Assembly: GCA_910575835.1 (NCBI GenBank)
Contig: CAJTGB010000001.1
Span: forward strand, 124,001 to 188,000
Source: Lachnospiraceae bacterium
GTDB taxonomy: Bacteria; Bacillota; Clostridia; Lachnospirales; Lachnospiraceae
DNA: 64,000 nucleotides
Direction of reading: 5' to 3'
The position numbers and the translations under genes are program-made. Under the pieces are notes generated by a model. That model was given only the letters and a program-made list of their open reading frames with translations, was not told the DNA's origin and searched no databases. Position 1 is the first letter of the stretch. Each line of letters opens with the position of its first letter. Positions 25,727-34,002 of the stretch are shown piece after piece.

Positions 25727-27592
25727 ATGACACGAAGGCAAAAAAATCTGCTTTTTCGTATTATCGCAACCGCCGTATTGTTCGCGGCGGGAAGTCTGCT
25801 CCCTCTGGAGGGATGGGCAGAAATGGGGGTATTCCTGGTCTGCTATGTAATCGTCGGTTGGGATATTGTTTGGAAGGCAATTACAAATATTTTTAGCGGT
25901 CAGGTATTCGATGAAAATTTCCTGATGACGATTGCAACCATCGGCGCTTTAATCTTAGGTGAACACTCAGAAGGCGTTGCCGTTATGCTGTTCTACCAGG
26001 TTGGCGAGTGGTTCCAATCCTACGCTGTTTCCAAATCCCGAAAATCCATCGCAAGTCTCATGGATATTCGCCCCGACTATGCAAATGTAGAGCGTGACGG
26101 GAAATTAGTACAAGTCGATCCAGACGAGGTTATGATCGGCGATACCATTGTAGTAAAACCTGGAGAGCGGGTTCCGCTGGACGGAAAAATTATCAAGGGT
26201 ACTTCCGCACTGGATACCTCTGCACTTACCGGAGAATCCATGCCCCGTGATGTGGAACCAGGTATGGAGGTCATCAGCGGCTGTATCAATCAGACAGGCA
26301 TTCTGACAATCCAAACCACAAAGGAGTTTGGGGAATCTACCGTAGCCAAAATATTGGATTTAGTTGAAAACGCCAGTGATAAGAAAGGAAAAACAGAAAA
26401 CTTTATCAGCCGGTTTGCACGTTACTATACACCGGCAGTTGTATTTGCGGCGATTGCGCTTGCAATTCTGCCTCCGCTGATTACCGGTCAGGCTTTTAGT
26501 ATATGGATTTACAGAGCTTTAACATTCCTTGTTATTTCCTGTCCATGTGCGCTTGTAATTTCGATTCCCCTTAGCTTCTTCGGCGGGATTGGCGGTTCCT
26601 CTAAAATTGGCGTACTGGTCAAGGGTAGCAACTATCTGGAAGCGCTGGCCCATGCAGAAACAGTTGTTTTTGATAAGACAGGTACATTGACAAAAGGTTC
26701 CTTTGCGGTCAGTAAGATTCTCCCTGTTGGCATGAAAGAACCTCAGTTTCTGGAACTGGCTGCCTATGCAGAGGACTATTCCAACCACCCGATTTCCCTA
26801 TCCATAAAAAAAGTCTATGGGAAGAAAATCGACAGTAGCCGTATTACAGATGTTAAGGAGATTGCCGGTCACGGCGTCCAGTCCATCATTGATGGAAAGA
26901 TCGTTTTTGCCGGAAACGCAAAGCTGATGGAAAAGGAACATATCAGCTTTACACCTGCCGCCACTGTTGGAACCGTCGTTTACCTGGCTTGCGATGGAAA
27001 ATACGCTGGCTGTATTGTAATTGAAGATGAGATAAAAGAAGATTCATCTGCGGCTATAAAGGCATTGAAATCGGTTGGGGTCCGTAAAAGCGTTATGCTG
27101 ACCGGAGATGCCGATGCGGTTGGCAGAAAGGTAGCTGACCGTCTTGGGCTGGATCAGGCATACACAGAGTTACTTCCTGCGGATAAAGTTGATCGTGTGG
27201 AAGAATTGCTCCAGCAAAAGAGCGAAAAGGGAACGCTCGTCTTTGTAGGGGACGGCATCAATGATGCGCCAGTTTTAGCACGGGCCGATGTGGGTATCGC
27301 CATGGGAGGACTGGGTTCTGACGCCGCCATAGAAGCCGCAGACATTGTTCTGATGACGGATGAACCGTCTAAAATTGCAGCCGTGATTCGGATTGCAAGA
27401 AAGACAATCTGTATTGCAAATCAGAATATTGTATTTGCCCTCGGCGTCAAATTCCTGGTACTTATTTTAGGCGCGCTGGGTTATGCAAATATGTGGGCGG
27501 CAGTGTTTGCCGATGTAGGTGTTTCAATTATCGCAATCTTAAATGCAATCCGGGCCATGCGGGTCAAGCAGTTCGACGTCTCGGCGCATTGA
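25727..27592 (+). CDS. cadA: Zn/Cd/Pb-type P1B-ATPase
   Basis: A 621-aa pump. I chose ATG 25727 (AAAAGGAGGATTATAATT). Motifs: actuator TGESMPRD, CPC as C272-P-C274 followed by ALVISIPLSFFGGIGGSSK (typical of the P1B-2 Zn/Cd group), DKTGTLTKG with Asp316, and [20 protein letters not shown]. The LGVKFLVLILGALG ... FADVGVSIIAILNAIR end carries the TM8 Asp that binds Zn(II). No N-terminal metal-binding domain is present; the preceding HMA protein may supply it. Symbol by group membership, not tested substrate. Confidence 0.9.
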   Translation: MTRRQKNLLFRIIATAVLFAAGSLLPLEGWAEMGVFLVCYVIVGWDIVWKAITNIFSGQVFDENFLMTIATIGALILGEHSEGVAVMLFYQVGEWFQSYAVSKSRKSIASLMDIRPDYANVERDGKLVQVDPDEVMIGDTIVVKPGERVPLDGKIIKGTSALDTSALTGESMPRDVEPGMEVISGCINQTGILTIQTTKEFGESTVAKILDLVENASDKKGKTENFISRFARYYTPAVVFAAIALAILPPLITGQAFSIWIYRALTFLVISCPCALVISIPLSFFGGIGGSSKIGVLVKGSNYLEALAHAETVVFDKTGTLTKGSFAVSKILPVGMKEPQFLELAAYAEDYSNHPISLSIKKVYGKKIDSSRITDVKEIAGHGVQSIIDGKIVFAGNAKLMEKEHISFTPAATVGTVVYLACDGKYAGCIVIEDEIKEDSSAAIKALKSVGVRKSVMLTGDADAVGRKVADRLGLDQAYTELLPADKVDRVEELLQQKSEKGTLVFVGDGINDAPVLARADVGIAMGGLGSDAAIEAADIVLMTDEPSKIAAVIRIARKTICIANQNIVFALGVKFLVLILGALGYANMWAAVFADVGVSIIAILNAIRAMRVKQFDVSAH

Positions 27593-27613
27593 TAAGAGAT
27601 CGCTCCAATAAAT

Positions 27614-27652
27614 AATGCGCCGTTCTTTCTGTAAAAGGAAGAATGGCGCATT
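27614..27652. terminator. bidirectional terminator between cadA and arsR-like gene
   Basis: AATGCGCCGTTCTTTC and the inverted GAAGAATGGCGCATT form a long stem with flanking A/T runs, positioned between convergent genes. Confidence 0.7.
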
Positions 27653-27656
27653 TCTC

Positions 27657-28022
27657 TTATAAATCGCTGGGACAAGACATCTCAAATAAAGCGTCCACAG
27701 TCCGGTGCAATAGTTTTGCCTCTGCTGTATCAGCTAATGTATAATAGACTTCTTTTCCTTCCCTGCGGCTGGTAATAAGCCCGCTATTCTTTAAGCTCCG
27801 CAGATGGTGGGAAATCGCTGGATCGCTCATTTGAATGGCGGCCGCAAGGTTGCAGACACATTCTTCACTGTGGCATAACAGCCACAATATCCTCAGCCGG
27901 GTAGGATCGCCCAACTGCTGAAGCAAAAAAGCAATCTTTTGGAAATCCTGAACAGATGGCATTTTATCTAAAACCTTTTCTATGGTTTGTCCATGCTTGT
28001 GAGGTAAATTATAATGCGGCAT
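27657..28022 (-). CDS. ArsR/SmtB family metal-sensing regulator
   Basis: A 121-aa winged-helix protein. The DNA-binding part QMSDPAISHHLRSLKNSGLI and the preceding SEECVCNLAAAI (an ELCVCDL-like alpha-3 Cys pair) match CadC/ArsR sensors. A His-rich N-terminus (MPHYNLPHKHG) and C-terminal Cys (MSCPSDL) may supply additional ligands, as in CadC. It is convergent with cadA and divergent from a second ArsR gene, each with its own start. It likely represses the 25.33-kb promoter or its own. Confidence 0.88.
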   Translation of the reverse strand: MPHYNLPHKHGQTIEKVLDKMPSVQDFQKIAFLLQQLGDPTRLRILWLLCHSEECVCNLAAAIQMSDPAISHHLRSLKNSGLITSRREGKEVYYTLADTAEAKLLHRTVDALFEMSCPSDL

Positions 28023-28045
28023 ATGAGCACCCCCTTCCTGAAAAT

Positions 28046-28074
28046 AGGATAACTGTAATCTATAAATCTGTCAA
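28046..28074 (-). promoter_or_regulatory. promoter of the minus-strand ArsR gene
   Basis: On the minus strand TTGACA (28069-28074) and TATCCT (28046-28051) are 17 bp apart, upstream of a GGGGG-containing ribosome site. The 77-bp gap must also contain the promoter of the divergent ArsR gene. Confidence 0.6.
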
Positions 28075-28099
28075 TTAAATTAAGTGATAGGAGAACACT

Positions 28100-28417
28100 A
28101 TGGAAAGAAAAAAAATAACAATACCTAACAAACCAGATACAGCGTATTTGGAAAAGCTATCCGACCTCCATAAAGCGATGGGCGACTATACACGCATGAA
28201 AATTCTCTGGAAGCTGATGGGCGGAGAAATTTGCGTTGGAGATTTAGCCAAAGAGATAGGCATTACAGAATCAGCGGTATCTCACCAGCTCCGGGCTTTG
28301 AAAATCGCAAGACTGATCCGTTGTCATAAGGTCGGGAAAAACGTATTCTATGTTTTGGAAGATGAACATATTAAGTGGATCATGGCGGAGACTTATGCCC
28401 ATATTTTGGAGCAATAA
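28100..28417 (+). CDS. ArsR family regulator, second copy
   Basis: A 105-aa winged-helix protein: MGGEICVGDLAKEIGITESA followed by VSHQLRALKIARLIRCHKVG and KNVFYVL. A single Cys in alpha-3 (EICVGDL) replaces the CVC pair of the neighbouring ArsR protein, so the two probably sense different ions or have different affinities. Start ATG follows GATAGGAGAACACT. It is followed by a GC-rich hairpin. Confidence 0.88.
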   Translation: MERKKITIPNKPDTAYLEKLSDLHKAMGDYTRMKILWKLMGGEICVGDLAKEIGITESAVSHQLRALKIARLIRCHKVGKNVFYVLEDEHIKWIMAETYAHILEQ

Positions 28418-28422
28418 ACAAG

Positions 28423-28449
28423 GGCGCAGCCCGCTATTGGGGCTGCGCC
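28423..28449. terminator. GC-rich hairpin between convergent genes
   Basis: GGCGCAGCCC and GGGCTGCGCC (10-bp arms) with a short loop lie between the ArsR stop and the nitroreductase stop. No good T-run on either side. Confidence 0.5.
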
Positions 28450-28463
28450 TGGATTAGACTAAA

Positions 28464-28982
28464 TCAATATGTATCGTATGATACCAAATCACTCATAGGG
28501 ATACGGGTCTGCTCGAAGCGTTCGGTATTTCCGTTTCCTTCGGCGGAGTAACCAATCACCAGAATATTGACCGGTTCCAAGTTAGATGGGAGGTTGAACT
28601 CCTTACTCAACACATCTGGCTTGAAGTAACAAACCCACACGCTGCCCAGACCCAGCTCCGTTGCCTGAAGCATCATATGGTCTGTCAAAATAGACGCGTC
28701 AATGTCACAGGTCTGTTTCTTATCAAAGGGGCGCACCCAGGCTTTGCTATGATCGGCACATACGATGATAGCTAAGGGTGCATTGTAGATACTGGCAGCC
28801 TTTTCAATCTTAGCAAGACCGTCCTCGCTTTGAACGGCAATCAGGCGAGCCGGCTGAAGGTTTGCTGCCGTAGGTGCCACATGAGCAGCTTCAAGGATTT
28901 TTTCCAGCTTTTCCGGTTCTACCTTCTGATCAGTATAGCTGCGTACAGAGAAACGCTGTTTTGCAATATCAATAAATTCCAT
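28464..28982 (-). CDS. nitroreductase family protein
   Basis: A 172-aa FMN-dependent nitroreductase-like protein: RFSVRSYTDQKVEPEKLEKI with the N-terminal RxSxR FMN phosphate motif, APTAANLQP, and ATELGLGSVWVCYF near the C-terminal half. I chose ATG 28982 (AAAGGATACAACAACT) because the extra 13 residues of the longer frame are basic and unlikely. It would reduce nitro compounds or quinones with NAD(P)H. It is divergent from an HxlR gene, a frequent pairing for electrophile-inducible reductases. Confidence 0.88.
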   Translation of the reverse strand: MEFIDIAKQRFSVRSYTDQKVEPEKLEKILEAAHVAPTAANLQPARLIAVQSEDGLAKIEKAASIYNAPLAIIVCADHSKAWVRPFDKKQTCDIDASILTDHMMLQATELGLGSVWVCYFKPDVLSKEFNLPSNLEPVNILVIGYSAEGNGNTERFEQTRIPMSDLVSYDTY

Positions 28983-29130
28983 AGTTGTTGTATCCTTTCT
29001 TTTTGTTTTTAATGATGTCAAATCAACTACTAATTATATTTTATCACTCGTCAGGTGATTTACAAGAATGCACTTTTCGGGAAGATACTTTCTGAAAAGA
29101 TAGCACCCCAATTATAAGGAGGAAAACATT

Positions 29131-29463
29131 GTGCAACAAGAAAAAGTAACCTTTACCTGTCCGGTGGAAGCCACACTGTCTTTGATCGGCGGTAAATACA
29201 AGCCCATCATTCTTTGGCATTTGATTAAACAGCCGCTCCATTATATGGAATTACAACGTCTTATTCCAAATGCTACGTCAAAAATGCTCTCTCAACAGCT
29301 CCGCGCCCTAGAAAAATCCGGTATGATTTCAAGAGCTGTTATTCCTGAAAAGCCGCCTAAGACCATCTATTCTTTAACCAATTTTGGCGCGAGTATTATA
29401 CCGGTTTTAGATTCTATGTGTGATTGGGGAACTGGGTATCTTAACAAGCTGGATGTTTTTTGA
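29131..29463 (+). CDS. HxlR family regulator
   Basis: A 110-aa winged-helix protein of the HxlR class (FTCPVEATLSLIGGKYKPII with N-terminal Cys; YMELQRLIPNATSKMLSQQL; ISRAVIPEKPPKTIYSLT). It starts at GTG after TAAGGAGGAAAACATT. The Cys in TCPVE aligns with the sensing Cys of such regulators. Its position, divergent from the nitroreductase, suggests it controls that gene. Its stop lies 14 bp before the first leader promoter and marks the edge of the cargo region. Confidence 0.88.
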   Translation: MQQEKVTFTCPVEATLSLIGGKYKPIILWHLIKQPLHYMELQRLIPNATSKMLSQQLRALEKSGMISRAVIPEKPPKTIYSLTNFGASIIPVLDSMCDWGTGYLNKLDVF

Positions 29464-29559
29464 CATTATTCTGCTCTTGAAAATCTGAAATAAATATGCT
29501 ATACTTTTTACATCAGTATCAGTAATTGCTTTCGAGCGATTAGAGTTTTCCGGTTACAC

Positions 29560-29595
29560 AGTGTCTGAGAGTATATACTTTCAGGCACTTTTTTT
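29560..29595 (+). terminator. leader 1 terminator 1
   Basis: AGTGTCTGA and TCAGGCACT form the outer 9-bp stem, with an inner GTATATAC palindrome, followed by seven T. The shared end GGCACTTTTTTTG recurs in the other two leaders. Confidence 0.8.
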
Positions 29596-29696
29596 GTTTC
29601 TTCTGCTTCTTTACTAAGAAGCACAGAACGGGGAGTCTGGAGGCACAAATCCTCCGCCCATCTGTTACAATTTCATATCAGGCCCTCGGGCAATAA

Positions 29697-29735
29697 AGGC
29701 ACTCAGAGAATTTCGGTTCTTTGGGTGCTTTTTTT
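29697..29735 (+). terminator. leader 1 terminator 2
   Basis: AGGCACTCAGAGAA pairs, with G-U wobbles, to TTCTTTGGGTGCTT around TTTCGG and is followed by a seven-T run. Confidence 0.75.
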
Positions 29736-29755
29736 ATATAGATCGGAGCTTTTAT

Positions 29756-29787
29756 GGCTCCCCTAATTTTTGTTCCGGGGAGCCTTT
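29756..29787 (+). terminator. leader 1 terminator 3
   Basis: GGCTCCCC and GGGGAGCC are perfect 8-bp arms around an AT-rich loop, followed by TTT. It ends 56 bp before the first gene. Confidence 0.6.
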
Positions 29788-29842
29788 CGGCATACCCGTG
29801 TATATAGATAAAACCACGCAGGAATGCAGAAAGGAAATGCCT

Positions 29843-30214
29843 ATGATTCTTTATTTGGATGCCAGAACCACCGTCAAGGATTTGATCATTGACTATATTG
29901 AGGTGGAATTGGCAAACGGAGAAACTGCATCCCTTAATTGGGATGAAAGCGAAATTGAGCGTACTGGCAATGGTTTCAGTGCCCGATACAAAGGGGTGTG
30001 TTTTGGAGAAGTCTATGCCAATGGCAGACTGGAGCAGCTGCAGGATATGAAAATAACCGATATCGGTTTGTATTCTGAAAGCTGTGATCCCCTCAATATC
30101 TGTATCACTTCAATGGAGTTTGAAGACGATGGCAGATTGTTGAAGCTTGAAGCTCCCATTTTACATGGGAACATTGTTTGCCAGAACGAAAGTGATGAGG
30201 TGATATCATGTTGA
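29843..30214 (+). CDS. conserved small backbone protein, DUF6329-like size, function unknown
   Basis: A 123-aa acidic protein (starts MILYLDARTTVKDLIIDYIE) without membrane segments or catalytic motif; I do not recognise the family and the size comparison carries no functional weight. ATG 29843 is preferred over 29837 because GAAAGGAA sits immediately before the latter. It is the first gene behind leader 1 and overlaps the next gene by 7 bp (ATGTTGA), so they are translationally coupled. Confidence 0.6.
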   Translation: MILYLDARTTVKDLIIDYIEVELANGETASLNWDESEIERTGNGFSARYKGVCFGEVYANGRLEQLQDMKITDIGLYSESCDPLNICITSMEFEDDGRLLKLEAPILHGNIVCQNESDEVISC

Positions 30215-30528
30215 AACGTGGAAAATATATCGCCGAACACGATAACGGAATACTTGACCAATACCGGATTGCGATGTCCGTAAAGGAAACGGAGAAGTCA
30301 TATGTTTTTGAATTGCTTGAGTATGTAAGCCGGTATAGTCCGGCACAGATGGATATGCTGTTCGACAAGAATAAAAGAGTCGTGATTTCAAAGTCCAAAG
30401 GTGGCCATGCCATGCGCATATGGAGTGACCATGATTTTACACTTTACCCATATCAGGCCGGGATTCCGTTCCATTTTGAATGGGTCGGTGAAGGCGGCAA
30501 TACGGAAGGGAGTGTTAAATGTGGTTAA
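30208..30528 (+). CDS. hypothetical backbone protein (106 aa)
   Basis: Begins MLKRGKYIAEHDNGILDQYR; mixed charge, no signal peptide or membrane helix, and no known motif. It overlaps the upstream gene by 7 bp and its 3' end overlaps the GTG start of the methylase-like gene. GAGG precedes the ATG. Overlap on both sides marks it as a genuine operon member. Function unknown. Confidence 0.65.
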   Translation: MLKRGKYIAEHDNGILDQYRIAMSVKETEKSYVFELLEYVSRYSPAQMDMLFDKNKRVVISKSKGGHAMRIWSDHDFTLYPYQAGIPFHFEWVGEGGNTEGSVKCG

Positions 30529-31231
30529 AAAGAAAACATATCAAGATGAGTTGGTTGATGAAATCAAGAATCTGGCGCAGTCACAGGGGTTGAATCATGT
30601 CTTTACTACCTTTTTGGAGATTGCAGCAAACTGTATCTCTGCGCAGATGGATCCGTCAAACGCAGAAGAGCGTGAGAAGCGGTATGAGGAGATGGCATCC
30701 ACGATGGAACCTAAAATCCTTAACTGCTACGCGCGTATGCTTGCTCTGCTTGCCCTTGCTATTTATGAGCATGAGGAGGATCCCTGCGATATTCTTGGCA
30801 GTATTTATCATGAGCTTCGCTTAAATAACGAGTGGAACGGACAATATTTTACTCCGGATTATATCTGCCGGTTGATGGCTCAGATTGTAGATCCAGTGAA
30901 TGAGCATTCAGAAGCGGAAGAACCTATCATGATCAACGAACCAGCTTGTGGCTCGGGTACGATAGTGATTGGTGCAGTATGGGCAATGAAGCGGAAAAAT
31001 TTCGATTTTCGGCACAAGAGTTTTTTTGTTGCCCAGGATATTGATATCCGCTGCGTGTGGATGGCGTATATCCAACTCAGTCTGTACGGAATTCCGGCTG
31101 TGGTCATTCATGGCGACACTTTAGCAATGAAAGAATGGTCCCGTTGGTACACTCCATTGGCGTCAGTTCCTTTCGGAAAAAGGAAATGCACTGCCTATAG
31201 CGCAGAGGAAGGGGTGGCGAAGATTGGATAA
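30521..31231 (+). CDS. N6-adenine DNA methylase-like protein, lacks catalytic motif IV
   Basis: A 236-aa protein starting at GTG 30521 (AAGGGAG upstream). Residues ~105-160 show the HsdM/Eco57I-type layout: NNEWNGQYFTPDYICRLM, then the SAM-binding motif NEPACGSGTIVIGAVWAM. The protein ends soon after VIHGDTLAMKEWSRWY without the NPPF/DPPY motif that binds the target base in this family. It may therefore bind SAM or DNA without methylating, or represent a backbone-specific truncated family. It overlaps the next gene by 8 bp. Confidence 0.72.
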   Translation: MVKKKTYQDELVDEIKNLAQSQGLNHVFTTFLEIAANCISAQMDPSNAEEREKRYEEMASTMEPKILNCYARMLALLALAIYEHEEDPCDILGSIYHELRLNNEWNGQYFTPDYICRLMAQIVDPVNEHSEAEEPIMINEPACGSGTIVIGAVWAMKRKNFDFRHKSFFVAQDIDIRCVWMAYIQLSLYGIPAVVIHGDTLAMKEWSRWYTPLASVPFGKRKCTAYSAEEGVAKIG

Positions 31232-31772
31232 TACAGAAAAATCATTGGACGCTTTGACCTTTTCTGATCTTCGGGTTCATTACGGAACCGGACGTGCTTT
31301 TCTGGTCAGACAAGAGGGCAGAAAGAAAATTTACGGATACCGAAAAGGCATTAAAACGGATGTGGGAGATCTGGAGGAAAAAGACTGGATACAGCTGGCT
31401 TCGGATTTGATTCTGAAAAGTGGAGAGCAGCAGATGCAGAAAAATCTGTTGGAATGGGAACAAGAGCATGATTATTGTCATAGTTCCCGAAAAGAGATGG
31501 AGATGACTGCACTGGAACTTCACATGGCCAGAATTTTTGATGATCCGCTCTGGGTGGACTACATCCCGTTCAACCGTAAGTATCGTCCTGAAGTTCTCCA
31601 TTCCGCCAGACTGGTTTGGGTAAAAACAGAATGCTGCGGGATACCCGGGCAAATCACACAGGAACAGTTGGACAAATCTGCTGGAAATACTTTAGGAATT
31701 CCATGCCCCAATTGCGGTCGATGGTCTGCATTCCGGATCTGCTCGCCTAAGGAGGTGAGCGAAAATGGATAG
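31224..31772 (+). CDS. hypothetical protein with zinc-ribbon-like Cys pairs
   Basis: A 182-aa protein starting at TTG 31224 (AGGAAGGGGTGG upstream). Near the C-terminus CCGIPGQ and CPNCGRWSAF supply two Cys pairs, ~37 residues apart, that could bind zinc. The rest is charged and soluble. I do not recognise a family. It overlaps the genes on both sides (8 bp each). Confidence 0.65.
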   Translation: MDNTEKSLDALTFSDLRVHYGTGRAFLVRQEGRKKIYGYRKGIKTDVGDLEEKDWIQLASDLILKSGEQQMQKNLLEWEQEHDYCHSSRKEMEMTALELHMARIFDDPLWVDYIPFNRKYRPEVLHSARLVWVKTECCGIPGQITQEQLDKSAGNTLGIPCPNCGRWSAFRICSPKEVSENG

Positions 31773-31947
31773 ACTGTTTATCATTGTGAAGGGCGGCAGC
31801 GTAGAGGAAGTCTACAGCACAAAATCATCAAATGAGCTATATGCGGAGGTTCTTGATTTCGATTCGACAGAAAGAACGGAAGAGGAGGAAAAAGCGCTTC
31901 AATTCCGGTATGAGGCAGTTCGGGAACTGATGCACAGAATTGACTGA
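31765..31947 (+). CDS. small hypothetical protein (60 aa)
   Basis: MDRLFIIVKGGSVEEVYSTK at the start, an acidic glutamate-rich middle, and a helical end. AAGGAGGTGAGCGAAA precedes the ATG, a strong ribosome site, and it overlaps the previous gene by 8 bp. Similar short VKGG-VxxVYS proteins occur in Firmicutes mobile elements by my recall; function unknown. Confidence 0.65.
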   Translation: MDRLFIIVKGGSVEEVYSTKSSNELYAEVLDFDSTERTEEEEKALQFRYEAVRELMHRID

Positions 31948-31960
31948 AAGGAGAATGCAC

Positions 31961-33931
31961 ATGAGTGCAAAATATAAAACAAACCATGAGCGTATGCTGG
32001 AATTGATTGAGCAGCTCACAAAGGCAGACATTGCCTATTACCGGGATGATAATCCCATTATGTCGGACAGGGATTACGATATCCTGATGGATGAATTGAA
32101 AGACATTGAGAGCCGAACCGGGTTGATCCTTTCCGGTTCCCCGACCCAAAAGGTGTCCGGCGAAATATTGGAGAGTCTGGCTGAGGTGCGCCATAGTAAA
32201 CCTATGCTTTCAGCGGATAAGACCAAATCTGTTGAAGATCTGGTGAAGTTTGCGGCAAAACAGCCGGTGCTGATAAGCTGGAAAATGGATGGTCTGACAC
32301 TGGTACTCCGCTATGAGAATGGCGAGCTGATTCAGGCCATTACCCGTGGGCGTGAAGGCATTATTGGAGAGGATGTAACGCATACTGTGCGCAATTTTCT
32401 TAACGTGCCTCTTACCATACCCACTAAGGATTCATTTGAGGTTCGAGGTGAAGGCGTCATCTCATGGACAAACTTTGAGAAAATCAATTCCGGTCTGGAG
32501 GATCCCTATACTCATCCCCGAAATCTTGCATCTGGCAGCACGCGCAAGCTTGACGCCGGCGAGGCAAAAAAGAGATTACTTGAGTTTTGGGCGTTTGAGC
32601 TTGTGAGCGATTATCTTGAGCCGGAAAGTAAACTTGCTCAGCAGCAGTTTTTAGAGCATAACGGTTTTTCGGTTGTACCATACATTTATCTGGATGCACT
32701 TCATAATGAAACAATGATTCGTGATGCAATTGCCGCTATGGATCCTAAGAAGTTCCCTTACCCAGTAGACGGAATTATCATGGAATATGATGATGTTGCC
32801 TACGGAAAAGGTCTGGGAGCCACAGGGCATCACGAAAACCGTTTGATTGCATTGAAGTGGGAAGACGAGCTGTATGAAACCACATTCATTGGTCTGGATG
32901 TGGCGGTCACTCGTACTGGGATGGTCAGTCTGACAGGTATCTTCGAGCCGGTGTCTATTGACGGCGCTCAAGTCAGCCGGGCATATCTGCATAACTATGA
33001 GAATTATCTGGACCTTGCCTTGGGGCGTGGCGATAAGATTCGCGTGTATAAGGCAAACATGATTATTCCGCAGATTGCAGAGAATCTCGATAAGACCGGA
33101 ACCTGCTGTGTTCCGCTCAGCTGCCCCTGTTGTGGTCAGATGCTGAGTTTTCGGAAAAGCAACGGCGGTATTCGCCAGCTATTCTGTGAGAATCCGCATT
33201 GTTCTGCCAAACTGGTGCGAAAGTTTGTCCACTTTTGTGAGAAAACGAGAATGAATATTGAGGGCCTGTCGGAAAAAACTCTGGAGCAGTTTGTAAGTCA
33301 TGGCTGGATTCGGACGTTTGCAGATTTATATGCGTTGGAGCAATATCGTGATGAGATTGTCCAGACGGAGGGCTTTGGGGAGAAATCCTTTGAGCGGCTG
33401 CAGACATCCATTGAAAAAAGCCGCCATTGTACGTTAGCAAAGTTTATTGCAGGCTTGGGAATTCCTATGGTGGGAAGACATGCCGGACGTGATTTGGACA
33501 GCTATTTTCATGGATCGTGGGAAGCGTTTGAACAGGCCATTGAGGACGGCTTCGACTTTACACAGCTTCCGGATTTCGGCGAGACGATGCACAACAACAT
33601 TTATACATGGTATGCGGATACAGAGGAAGAAAAACTCTGGCGTCCGCTGCTTGAAAAAATTGAATTTGAAAAGGAGAATTTTGATATGAATACAAATACA
33701 ACAAACCCGTTCTTTGGAAAAATCGTAGTGGCAACCGGGAAACTGGAGAATTACACCCGTGACGGTATTCAGATGAAGCTGATGCAGCTTGGCGCCAAAC
33801 CGGCAAGCTCGATTACAAAGAAAACAGACTATTTGATTGTTGGAGAGAAGGCCGGCAGCAAGCTTGCGAAGGCGCAGCAGCTCGGTATCAGGACACTGAC
33901 AGAGGAACAATTTGAGGCGATGCTGGCGTAA
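31961..33931 (+). CDS. ligA: NAD-dependent DNA ligase LigA
   Basis: A 656-aa protein of full family length. The Ia/adenylation region begins IAYYRDDNPIMSDRDYDILM; the adenylated Lys is K108 in WKMDG; TRGREGIIGEDVTHTVRN follows; the OB fold includes VAVTRTGMVSLTG; four Cys near residues 388-411 (CPCCG ... CENPHC) form the zinc finger; HhH repeats and a C-terminal BRCT domain (GKIVVATGKLENYTRD) complete it. Start ATG 31961 follows GAAAGGAGAATGCAC. It seals nicks using NAD+. A chromosome would carry its own copy, so this is a mobile-element duplicate. Confidence 0.93.
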   Translation: MSAKYKTNHERMLELIEQLTKADIAYYRDDNPIMSDRDYDILMDELKDIESRTGLILSGSPTQKVSGEILESLAEVRHSKPMLSADKTKSVEDLVKFAAKQPVLISWKMDGLTLVLRYENGELIQAITRGREGIIGEDVTHTVRNFLNVPLTIPTKDSFEVRGEGVISWTNFEKINSGLEDPYTHPRNLASGSTRKLDAGEAKKRLLEFWAFELVSDYLEPESKLAQQQFLEHNGFSVVPYIYLDALHNETMIRDAIAAMDPKKFPYPVDGIIMEYDDVAYGKGLGATGHHENRLIALKWEDELYETTFIGLDVAVTRTGMVSLTGIFEPVSIDGAQVSRAYLHNYENYLDLALGRGDKIRVYKANMIIPQIAENLDKTGTCCVPLSCPCCGQMLSFRKSNGGIRQLFCENPHCSAKLVRKFVHFCEKTRMNIEGLSEKTLEQFVSHGWIRTFADLYALEQYRDEIVQTEGFGEKSFERLQTSIEKSRHCTLAKFIAGLGIPMVGRHAGRDLDSYFHGSWEAFEQAIEDGFDFTQLPDFGETMHNNIYTWYADTEEEKLWRPLLEKIEFEKENFDMNTNTTNPFFGKIVVATGKLENYTRDGIQMKLMQLGAKPASSITKKTDYLIVGEKAGSKLAKAQQLGIRTLTEEQFEAMLA

Positions 33932-33950
33932 ATTCGTCAGAATAACAGTG

Positions 33951-33977
33951 GCGGGGCAGATTTTCTGCTCCGCTTTT
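33951..33977 (+). terminator. terminator after ligA
   Basis: GCGGGGCAG and CTGCTCCGC form a stem around ATTTT and are followed by TTTT, 20 bp after the ligase stop. Confidence 0.7.
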
Positions 33978-34002
33978 CACTTTCATAAAGGAGGTAATGG
34001 AT

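Larger units (their letters stand above)
29477..29842 (+). promoter_or_regulatory. repeated structured leader, copy 1, with three tandem terminators
   Basis: Promoter TTGAAA (29477-29482), 17 bp, TATACT (29500-29505). The transcript then has ACATCAGTATCA (29510-29521), hairpin 1 with stem AATTGCT/AGCGATT around TTCG (29524-29541), GAGTTTT, and terminator 1 (29560-29595). GGAGG/CCTCC (29639-29655) and GCCCTCGGGC hairpins follow, then terminator 2 (29697-29735) and terminator 3 (29756-29787) before the first gene at 29843. Copies 2 and 3 are at 41150-41357 and 56965-57193. Three stops before the first codon imply that transcription must be rescued by an antitermination mechanism. Confidence 0.75.
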
